Below are positions 53,809-64,000 of a stretch of DNA of 64,000 bases, one piece after another; position 1 is the stretch's first letter; each line of letters opens with the position of its first letter. Below the pieces are notes generated by a model. That model ran no database searches, was not told the origin of the DNA, and saw nothing but the letters and a program-made list of their open reading frames with translations. The position numbers and the translations under genes are program-made. The DNA lies in NCBI GenBank assembly GCA_977017575.1, contig CDRNVI010000192.1, forward strand, positions 45,520 through 109,519. Reading direction: 5' to 3'. The stretch is from Paramoeba atlantica (taxonomy: Eukaryota > Discosea).

Positions 53809-56800
53809 TTACACGTAAACTTTATGCGTAAAAGTGCAGTATATGCTAAAGATGTATTCAAGATTGCACTGGTTGGTGCGTGCATGAAACACGTTAACCA
53901 CTGCACACTTCCTAAAATTCTTTTCGTAAACTCTTAGAATTTCATTTTGTGTGAATATCGTACTTTGTAGAGATCCTATATAAGTATACGCCCATTCAGG
54001 GTAAGGTTTACAATAACTATCAAAACATATAGTTGCAGAATAGAATGATATCAACATTCGTTTTGTCGACCTATAATATAAACTACCTAAATCAAAACTA
54101 TACGATAGGGCATCGCGCCTGGCCGGCGCCACCACCCTCTCGCTACTAACTTTCCACCCCTTTCGCGTTATCAGGGTCTGCCTCGGCATAACGAAGTCGG
54201 CTGATTTTGTCCGCAGGGTTACTTTTCGTGCTCACGTACCGCGCATCTACGGCAATTCCTTGCTTTTTAATTACATTCAAAACCTTTTCAAGTTCGTCAG
54301 AAACGCCGGAAGATTTCGATATTTTCCTATTAAATTATCGAAGTAAAGCAAAAATTATCGAAGTAAAGTGAAGAAAATATTGTCCTAAGAATCTTCTTCT
54401 AAGAAATATTATATGAAATAACGAAACAAAAGTACATTACACGTAAACTTTATGCGTAAAAGTGCAGTATATGCTAAAGATGTATTCAAGATTGCACTGG
54501 TTGGTGCGTGCATGAAACACGTTAACCACTGCACACTTCCTAAAATTCTTTTCGTAAACTCTTAGAATTTCATTTTGTGTGAATATCGTACTTTGTAGAG
54601 ATCCTATATAAGTATACGCCCATTCAGGGTAAGGTTTACAATAACTATCAAAACATATAGTTGCAGAATAGAATGATATCAACATTCGTTTTGTCGACCT
54701 ATAATATAAACTACCTAAATCAAAACTATACGATAGGGCATCGCGCCTGGCCGGCGCCACCACCCTCTCGCTACTAACTTTCCACCCCTTTCGCGTTATC
54801 AGGGTCTGCCTCGGCATAACGAAGTCGGCTGATTTTGTCCGCAGGGTTACTTTTCGTGCTCACGTACCGCGCATCTACGGCAATTCCTTGCTTTTTAATT
54901 ACATTCAAAACCTTTTCAAGTTCGTCAGAAACGCCGGAAGATTTCGATATTTTCCTATTAAATTATCGAAGTAAAGCAAAAATTATCGAAGTAAAGTGAA
55001 GAAAATATTGTCCTAAGAATCTTCTTCTAAGAAATATTATATGAAATAACGAAACAAAAGTACATTACACGTAAACTTTATGCGTAAAAGTGCAGTATAT
55101 GCTAAAGATGTATTCAAGATTGCACTGGTTGGTGCGTGCATGAAACACGTTAACCACTGCACACTTCCTAAAATTCTTTTCGTAAACTCTTAGAATTTCA
55201 TTTTGTGTGAATATCGTACTTTGTAGAGATCCTATATAAAGTATACGCCCATTCAGGGTAAGGTTTACAATAACTATCAAAACATATAGTTGCAGAATAG
55301 AATGATATCAACATTCGTTTTGTCGACCTATAATATAAACTACCTAAATCAAAACTATACGATAGGGCATCGCGCCTGGCCGGCGCCACCACCCTCTCGC
55401 TACTAACTTTCCACCCCTTTCGCGTTATCAGGGTCTGCCTCGGCATAACGAAGTCGGCTGATTTTGTCCGCAGGGTTACTTTTCGTGCTCACGTACCGCG
55501 CATCTACGGCAATTCCTTGCTTTTTAATTACATTCAAAACCTTTTCAAGTTCGTCAGAAACGCCGGAAGATTTCGATATTTTCCTATTAAATTATCGAAG
55601 TAAAGCAAAAATTATCGAAGTAAAGTGAAGAAAATATTGTCCTAAGAATCTTCTTCTAAGAAATATTATATGAAATAACGAAACAAAAGTACATTACACG
55701 TAAACTTTATGCGTAAAAGTGCAGTATATGCTAAAGATGTATTCAAGATTGCACTGGTTGGTGCGTGCATGAAACACGTTAACCACTGCACACTTCCTAA
55801 AATTCTTTTCGTAAACTCTTAGAATTTCATTTTGTGTGAATATCGTACTTTGTAGAGATCCTATATAAGTATACGCCCATTCAGGGTAAGGTTTACAATA
55901 ACTATCAAAACATATAGTTGCAGAATAGAATGATATCAACATTCGTTTTGTCGACCTATAATATAAACTACCTAAATCAAAACTATACGATAGGGCATCG
56001 CGCCTGGCCGGCGCCACCACCCTCTCGCTACTAACTTTCCACCCCTTTCGCGTTATCAGGGTCTGCCTCGGCATAACGAAGTCGGCTGATTTTGTCCGCA
56101 GGGTTACTTTTCGTGCTCACGTACCGCGCATCTACGGCAATTCCTTGCTTTTTAATTACATTCAAAACCTTTTCAAGTTCGTCAGAAACGCCGGAAGATT
56201 TCGATATTTTCCTATTAAATTATCGAAGTAAAGCAAAAATTATCGAAGTAAAGTGAAGAAAATATTGTCCTAAGAATCTTCTTCTAAGAAATATTATATG
56301 AAATAACGAAACAAAAGTACATTACACGTAAACTTTATGCGTAAAAGTGCAGTATATGCTAAAGATGTATTCAAGATTGCACTGGTTGGTGCGTGCATGA
56401 AACACGTTAACCACTGCACACTTCCTAAAATTCTTTTCGTAAACTCTTAGAATTTCATTTTGTGTGAATATCGTACTTTGTAGAGATCCTATATAAAGTA
56501 TACGCCCATTCAGGGTAAGGTTTACAATAACTATCAAAACATATAGTTGCAGAATAGAATGATATCAACATTCGTTTTGTCGACCTATAATATAAACTAC
56601 CTAAATCAAAACTATACGATAGGGCATCGCGCCTGGCCGGCGCCACCACCCTCTCGCTACTAACTTTCCACCCCTTTCGCGTTATCAGGGTCTGCCTCGG
56701 CATAACGAAGTCGGCTGATTTTGTCCGCAGGGTTACTTTTCGTGCTCACGTACCGCGCATCTACGGCAATTCCTTGCTTTTTAATTACATTCAAAACCTT

Positions 56801-59800
56801 TTCAAGTTCGTCAGAAACGCCGGAAGATTTCGATATTTTCCTATTAAATTATCGAAGTAAAGCAAAAATTATCGAAGTAAAGTGAAGAAAATATTGTCCT
56901 AAGAATCTTCTTCTAAGAAATATTATATGAAATAACGAAACAAAAGTACATTACACGTAAACTTTATGCGTAAAAGTGCAGTATATGCTAAAGATGTATT
57001 CAAGATTGCACTGGTTGGTGCGTGCATGAAACACGTTAACCACTGCACACTTCCTAAAATTCTTTTCGTAAACTCTTAGAATTTCATTTTGTGTGAATAT
57101 CGTACTTTGTAGAGATCCTATATAAGTATACGCCCATTCAGGGTAAGGTTTACAATAACTATCAAAACATATAGTTGCAGAATAGAATGATATCAACATT
57201 CGTTTTGTCGACCTATAATATAAACTACCTAAATCAAAACTATACGATAGGGCATCGCGCCTGGCCGGCGCCACCACCCTCTCGCTACTAACTTTCCACC
57301 CCTTTCGCGTTATCAGGGTCTGCCTCGGCATAACGAAGTCGGCTGATTTTGTCCGCAGGGTTACTTTTCGTGCTCACGTACCGCGCATCTACGGCAATTC
57401 CTTGCTTTTTAATTACATTCAAAACCTTTTCAAGTTCGTCAGAAACGCCGGAAGATTTCGATATTTTCCTATTAAATTATCGAAGTAAAGCAAAAATTAT
57501 CGAAGTAAAGTGAAGAAAATATTGTCCTAAGAATCTTCTTCTAAGAAATATTATATGAAATAACGAAACAAAAGTACATTACACGTAAACTTTATGCGTA
57601 AAAGTGCAGTATATGCTAAAGATGTATTCAAGATTGCACTGGTTGGTGCGTGCATGAAACACGTTAACCACTGCACACTTCCTAAAATTCTTTTCGTAAA
57701 CTCTTAGAATTTCATTTTGTGTGAATATCGTACTTTGTAGAGATCCTATATAAGTATACGCCCATTCAGGGTAAGGTTTACAATAACTATCAAAACATAT
57801 AGTTGCAGAATAGAATGATATCAACATTCGTTTTGTCGACCTATAATATAAACTACCTAAATCAAAACTATACGATAGGGCATCGCGCCTGGCCGGCGCC
57901 ACCACCCTCTCGCTACTAACTTTCCACCCCTTTCGCGTTATCAGGGTCTGCCTCGGCATAACGAAGTCGGCTGATTTTGTCCGCAGGGTTACTTTTCGTG
58001 CTCACGTACCGCGCATCTACGGCAATTCCTTGCTTTTTAATTACATTCAAAACCTTTTCAAGTTCGTCAGAAACGCCGGAAGATTTCGATATTTTCCTAT
58101 TAAATTATCGAAGTAAAGCAAAAATTATCGAAGTAAAGTGAAGAAAATATTGTCCTAAGAATCTTCTTCTAAGAAATATTATATGAAATAACGAAACAAA
58201 AGTACATTACACGTAAACTTTATGCGTAAAAGTGCAGTATATGCTAAAGATGTATTCAAGATTGCACTGGTTGGTGCGTGCATGAAACACGTTAACCACT
58301 GCACACTTCCTAAAATTCTTTTCGTAAACTCTTAGAATTTCATTTTGTGTGAATATCGTACTTTGTAGAGATCCTATATAAGTATACGCCCATTCAGGGT
58401 AAGGTTTACAATAACTATCAAAACATATAGTTGCAGAATAGAATGATATCAACATTCGTTTTGTCGACCTATAATATAAACTACCTAAATCAAAACTATA
58501 CGATAGGGCATCGCGCCTGGCCGGCGCCACCACCCTCTCGCTACTAACTTTCCACCCCTTTCGCGTTATCAGGGTCTGCCTCGGCATAACGAAGTCGGCT
58601 GATTTTGTCCGCAGGGTTACTTTTCGTGCTCACGTACCGCGCATCTACGGCAATTCCTTGCTTTTTAATTACATTCAAAACCTTTTCAAGTTCGTCAGAA
58701 ACGCCGGAAGATTTCGATATTTTCCTATTAAATTATCGAAGTAAAGCAAAAATTATCGAAGTAAAGTGAAGAAAATATTGTCCTAAGAATCTTCTTCTAA
58801 GAAATATTATATGAAATAACGAAACAAAAGTACATTACACGTAAACTTTATGCGTAAAAGTGCAGTATATGCTAAAGATGTATTCAAGATTGCACTGGTT
58901 GGTGCGTGCATGAAACACGTTAACCACTGCACACTTCCTAAAATTCTTTTCGTAAACTCTTAGAATTTCATTTTGTGTGAATATCGTACTTTGTAGAGAT
59001 CCTATATAAAGTATACGCCCATTCAGGGTAAGGTTTACAATAACTATCAAAACATATAGTTGCAGAATAGAATGATATCAACATTCGTTTTGTCGACCTA
59101 TAATATAAACTACCTAAATCAAAACTATACGATAGGGCATCGCGCCTGGCCGGCGCCACCACCCTCTCGCTACTAACTTTCCACCCCTTTCGCGTTATCA
59201 GGGTCTGCCTCGGCATAACGAAGTCGGCTGATTTTGTCCGCAGGGTTACTTTTCGTGCTCACGTACCGCGCATCTACGGCAATTCCTTGCTTTTTAATTA
59301 CATTCAAAACCTTTTCAAGTTCGTCAGAAACGCCGGAAGATTTCGATATTTTCCTATTAAATTATCGAAGTAAAGCAAAAATTATCGAAGTAAAGTGAAG
59401 AAAATATTGTCCTAAGAATCTTCTTCTAAGAAATATTATATGAAATAACGAAACAAAAGTACATTACACGTAAACTTTATGCGTAAAAGTGCAGTATATG
59501 CTAAAGATGTATTCAAGATTGCACTGGTTGGTGCGTGCATGAAACACGTTAACCACTGCACACTTCCTAAAATTCTTTTCGTAAACTCTTAGAATTTCAT
59601 TTTGTGTGAATATCGTACTTTGTAGAGATCCTATATAAAGTATACGCCCATTCAGGGTAAGGTTTACAATAACTATCAAAACATATAGTTGCAGAATAGA
59701 ATGATATCAACATTCGTTTTGTCGACCTATAATATAAACTACCTAAATCAAAACTATACGATAGGGCATCGCGCCTGGCCGGCGCCACCACCCTCTCGCT

Positions 59801-62800
59801 ACTAACTTTCCACCCCTTTCGCGTTATCAGGGTCTGCCTCGGCATAACGAAGTCGGCTGATTTTGTCCGCAGGGTTACTTTTCGTGCTCACGTACCGCGC
59901 ATCTACGGCAATTCCTTGCTTTTTAATTACATTCAAAACCTTTTCAAGTTCGTCAGAAACGCCGGAAGATTTCGATATTTTCCTATTAAATTATCGAAGT
60001 AAAGCAAAAATTATCGAAGTAAAGTGAAGAAAATATTGTCCTAAGAATCTTCTTCTAAGAAATATTATATGAAATAACGAAACAAAAGTACATTACACGT
60101 AAACTTTATGCGTAAAAGTGCAGTATATGCTAAAGATGTATTCAAGATTGCACTGGTTGGTGCGTGCATGAAACACGTTAACCACTGCACACTTCCTAAA
60201 ATTCTTTTCGTAAACTCTTAGAATTTCATTTTGTGTGAATATCGTACTTTGTAGAGATCCTATATAAGTATACGCCCATTCAGGGTAAGGTTTACAATAA
60301 CTATCAAAACATATAGTTGCAGAATAGAATGATATCAACATTCGTTTTGTCGACCTATAATATAAACTACCTAAATCAAAACTATACGATAGGGCATCGC
60401 GCCTGGCCGGCGCCACCACCCTCTCGCTACTAACTTTCCACCCCTTTCGCGTTATCAGGGTCTGCCTCGGCATAACGAAGTCGGCTGATTTTGTCCGCAG
60501 GGTTACTTTTCGTGCTCACGTACCGCGCATCTACGGCAATTCCTTGCTTTTTAATTACATTCAAAACCTTTTCAAGTTCGTCAGAAACGCCGGAAGATTT
60601 CGATATTTTCCTATTAAATTATCGAAGTAAAGCAAAAATTATCGAAGTAAAGTGAAGAAAATATTGTCCTAAGAATCTTCTTCTAAGAAATATTATATGA
60701 AATAACGAAACAAAAGTACATTACACGTAAACTTTATGCGTAAAAGTGCAGTATATGCTAAAGATGTATTCAAGATTGCACTGGTTGGTGCGTGCATGAA
60801 ACACGTTAACCACTGCACACTTCCTAAAATTCTTTTCGTAAACTCTTAGAATTTCATTTTGTGTGAATATCGTACTTTGTAGAGATCCTATATAAGTATA
60901 CGCCCATTCAGGGTAAGGTTTACAATAACTATCAAAACATATAGTTGCAGAATAGAATGATATCAACATTCGTTTTGTCGACCTATAATATAAACTACCT
61001 AAATCAAAACTATACGATAGGGCATCGCGCCTGGCCGGCGCCACCACCCTCTCGCTACTAACTTTCCACCCCTTTCGCGTTATCAGGGTCTGCCTCGGCA
61101 TAACGAAGTCGGCTGATTTTGTCCGCAGGGTTACTTTTCGTGCTCACGTACCGCGCATCTACGGCAATTCCTTGCTTTTTAATTACATTCAAAACCTTTT
61201 CAAGTTCGTCAGAAACGCCGGAAGATTTCGATATTTTCCTATTAAATTATCGAAGTAAAGCAAAAATTATCGAAGTAAAGTGAAGAAAATATTGTCCTAA
61301 GAATCTTCTTCTAAGAAATATTATATGAAATAACGAAACAAAAGTACATTACACGTAAACTTTATGCGTAAAAGTGCAGTATATGCTAAAGATGTATTCA
61401 AGATTGCACTGGTTGGTGCGTGCATGAAACACGTTAACCACTGCACACTTCCTAAAATTCTTTTCGTAAACTCTTAGAATTTCATTTTGTGTGAATATCG
61501 TACTTTGTAGAGATCCTATATAAGTATACGCCCATTCAGGGTAAGGTTTACAATAACTATCAAAACATATAGTTGCAGAATAGAATGATATCAACATTCG
61601 TTTTGTCGACCTATAATATAAACTACCTAAATCAAAACTATACGATAGGGCATCGCGCCTGGCCGGCGCCACCACCCTCTCGCTACTAACTTTCCACCCC
61701 TTTCGCGTTATCAGGGTCTGCCTCGGCATAACGAAGTCGGCTGATTTTGTCCGCAGGGTTACTTTTCGTGCTCACGTACCGCGCATCTACGGCAATTCCT
61801 TGCTTTTTAATTACATTCAAAACCTTTTCAAGTTCGTCAGAAACGCCGGAAGATTTCGATATTTTCCTATTAAATTATCGAAGTAAAGCAAAAATTATCG
61901 AAGTAAAGTGAAGAAAATATTGTCCTAAGAATCTTCTTCTAAGAAATATTATATGAAATAACGAAACAAAAGTACATTACACGTAAACTTTATGCGTAAA
62001 AGTGCAGTATATGCTAAAGATGTATTCAAGATTGCACTGGTTGGTGCGTGCATGAAACACGTTAACCACTGCACACTTCCTAAAATTCTTTTCGTAAACT
62101 CTTAGAATTTCATTTTGTGTGAATATCGTACTTTGTAGAGATCCTATATAAGTATACGCCCATTCAGGGTAAGGTTTACAATAACTATCAAAACATATAG
62201 TTGCAGAATAGAATGATATCAACATTCGTTTTGTCGACCTATAATATAAACTACCTAAATCAAAACTATACGATAGGGCATCGCGCCTGGCCGGCGCCAC
62301 CACCCTCTCGCTACTAACTTTCCACCCCTTTCGCGTTATCAGGGTCTGCCTCGGCATAACGAAGTCGGCTGATTTTGTCCGCAGGGTTACTTTTCGTGCT
62401 CACGTACCGCGCATCTACGGCAATTCCTTGCTTTTTAATTACATTCAAAACCTTTTCAAGTTCGTCAGAAACGCCGGAAGATTTCGATATTTTCCTATTA
62501 AATTATCGAAGTAAAGCAAAAATTATCGAAGTAAAGTGAAGAAAATATTGTCCTAAGAATCTTCTTCTAAGAAATATTATATGAAATAACGAAACAAAAG
62601 TACATTACACGTAAACTTTATGCGTAAAAGTGCAGTATATGCTAAAGATGTATTCAAGATTGCACTGGTTGGTGCGTGCATGAAACACGTTAACCACTGC
62701 ACACTTCCTAAAATTCTTTTCGTAAACTCTTAGAATTTCATTTTGTGTGAATATCGTACTTTGTAGAGATCCTATATAAGTATACGCCCATTCAGGGTAA

Positions 62801-63861
62801 GGTTTACAATAACTATCAAAACATATAGTTGCAGAATAGAATGATATCAACATTCGTTTTGTCGACCTATAATATAAACTACCTAAATCAAAACTATACG
62901 ATAGGGCATCGCGCCTGGCCGGCGCCACCACCCTCTCGCTACTAACTTTCCACCCCTTTCGCGTTATCAGGGTCTGCCTCGGCATAACGAAGTCGGCTGA
63001 TTTTGTCCGCAGGGTTACTTTTCGTGCTCACGTACCGCGCATCTACGGCAATTCCTTGCTTTTTAATTACATTCAAAACCTTTTCAAGTTCGTCAGAAAC
63101 GCCGGAAGATTTCGATATTTTCCTATTAAATTATCGAAGTAAAGCAAAAATTATCGAAGTAAAGTGAAGAAAATATTGTCCTAAGAATCTTCTTCTAAGA
63201 AATATTATATGAAATAACGAAACAAAAGTACATTACACGTAAACTTTATGCGTAAAAGTGCAGTATATGCTAAAGATGTATTCAAGATTGCACTGGTTGG
63301 TGCGTGCATGAAACACGTTAACCACTGCACACTTCCTAAAATTCTTTTCGTAAACTCTTAGAATTTCATTTTGTGTGAATATCGTACTTTGTAGAGATCC
63401 TATATAAGTATACGCCCATTCAGGGTAAGGTTTACAATAACTATCAAAACATATAGTTGCAGAATAGAATGATATCAACATTCGTTTTGTCGACCTATAA
63501 TATAAACTACCTAAATCAAAAACTATACGATAGGGCATCGCGCCTGGCCGGCGCCACCACCCTCTCGCTACTAACTTTCCACCCCTTTCGCGTTATCAGG
63601 GTCTGCCTCGGCATAACGAAGTCGGCTGATTTTGTCCGCAGGGTTACTTTTCGTGCTCACGTACCGCGCATCTACGGCAATTCCTTGCTTTTTAATTACA
63701 TTCAAAACCTTTTCAAGTTCGTCAGAAACGCCGGAAGATTTCGATATTTTCCTATTAAATTATCGAAGTAAAGCAAAAATTATCGAAGTAAAGTGAAGAA
63801 AATATTGTCCTAAGAATCTTCTTCTAAGAAATATTATATGAAATAACGAAACAAAAGTACA
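53809..63861. repeat. Block G: sixteen nearly identical monomers
   Basis: Copies start at 53809, 54437, 55065, 55694, 56322, 56951, 57579, 58207, 58835, 59464, 60093, 60721, 61349, 61977, 62605 and 63233. By eye the only differences are the short/long TATA form (long at 55065, 56322, 58835 and 59464) and one extra A in the last complete copy. None of the single-base markers used to define the upstream HORs occurs here. This is the most homogeneous part of the window and the most likely site of recent amplification. Confidence 0.82.
63233..63861. repeat. Last complete monomer, with a private +1 A insertion
   Basis: This copy has the short TATA form yet is 629 bp long, because the A run after CTAAATC is five bases (63518-63522) instead of four. 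The insertion breaks the shared 126-codon minus-strand frame and joins plus-strand frames into a run of about 100 codons (63469-63771) found in no other copy. Both effects are consequences of a one-base change in noncoding repeat DNA. It may be real or a homopolymer sequencing error. Confidence 0.85.
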
Positions 63862-64000
63862 TTACACGTAAACTTTATGCGTAAAAGTGCAGTATATGCT
63901 AAAGATGTATTCAAGATTGCACTGGTTGGTGCGTGCATGAAACACGTTAACCACTGCACACTTCCTAAAATTCTTTTCGTAAACTCTTAGAATTTCATTT
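63862..64000. repeat. Partial satellite monomer at right window edge
   Basis: The first 139 bases of a further monomer, matching the consensus and ending just before the TATA-like motif. The array continues beyond the right end of the window. Confidence 0.97.

Larger units (their letters stand above)
1..64000. repeat. Satellite DNA array, 628/629-bp monomer, 101 complete copies plus two partial
   Basis: The same sequence recurs every 628 or 629 bases from the first to the last base, always in the same orientation and with no foreign insertion. Taking the minus-strand stop triplet (TTA in TTACACGTAAAC) as an arbitrary monomer start, complete copies begin at 393, 1021, 1650, 2278 and so on to 63233. 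Most of the length difference comes from one A in a TATATAAG/TATATAAAG motif. I counted 22 variable positions by eye, so copies are far more than 99% alike in most pairings. This degree of homogeneity with local higher-order repeats is typical of eukaryotic satellites evolving by unequal exchange and gene conversion. No gene occupies any stretch of the window. Satellite identity is certain; chromosomal location (centromeric, pericentromeric, subtelomeric) and species are not shown by the sequence. Confidence 0.98.

Noticed and set aside
63457-63771. 104-codon plus-strand frame in the last complete monomer
   Set aside because: It exists only because of a private one-base A insertion and would begin at TTG. 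No related frame of this length occurs in the other 100 copies.
1-64000. CRISPR array
   Set aside because: The repeats are over 600 bp, with no short repeat/unique spacer alternation and no cas genes.
1-64000. Tandem functional RNA genes (5S rRNA, snRNA, spliced leader, tRNA clusters)
   Set aside because: No 5S internal control region, Pol III box A/B pair, Sm site context or cloverleaf was recognised in the monomer. The T5 run in GCTTTTTAATT alone is not evidence of a Pol III gene.
1-64000. Assembly artefact of a repeated read block
   Set aside because: Ordered, block-specific markers and private variants argue for real tandem DNA. Artefact cannot be fully ruled out for the identical 5-mer and 4-mer duplications without reads.

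Overview
The whole 64 kb window is one uninterrupted tandem-repeat (satellite DNA) array. A single AT-rich monomer of 628 or 629 bp is repeated head to tail in one orientation. There are 101 complete copies plus a partial copy at each edge (1-392 and 63862-64000), so neither array boundary is visible. I see no intact gene, tRNA, rRNA, CRISPR array or inserted mobile element. The apparent open reading frames on both strands recur once per monomer and are by-products of the repeat.

This points to a eukaryotic chromosome, probably pericentromeric, subtelomeric or other heterochromatic satellite. CpG is not obviously depleted (for example in the GC-rich patch of each monomer), which would suit an invertebrate, but the taxon cannot be fixed from this sequence.

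Monomer layout, using copy 1 (393-1020): an AT-rich segment; a TATA-box-like element at about +168 that carries the common 1-bp length polymorphism; a GC-rich patch with a short hairpin at about +306; a 62-codon minus-strand frame at +337 to +525 resembling the C-terminal end of a retroelement RNase H domain; an exact 20-bp periodic duplication at about +523; and an A+T-rich tail.

Copies are nearly identical. By eye I find 22 variable positions in about 629. Their distribution shows higher-order repeats (HORs) whose unit changes along the window: 6-mer (393-7934), perfect 5-mer duplication (7935-14218), 5/6-mer with a register slip (14219-21133), perfect 4-mer duplication (21134-26161), 3-mer-like transition (26162-28674), 7-mer (28675-50667), mixed (50668-53808), and a highly homogeneous right part (53809-63861) where nearly the only difference is the 1-bp indel.

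The two points most worth following are the retroelement-like coding remnant inside every monomer, which suggests how the satellite arose, and the mosaic of HOR periods, which records successive unequal exchanges. All coordinates and variants were read by eye, without alignment software or database searches.
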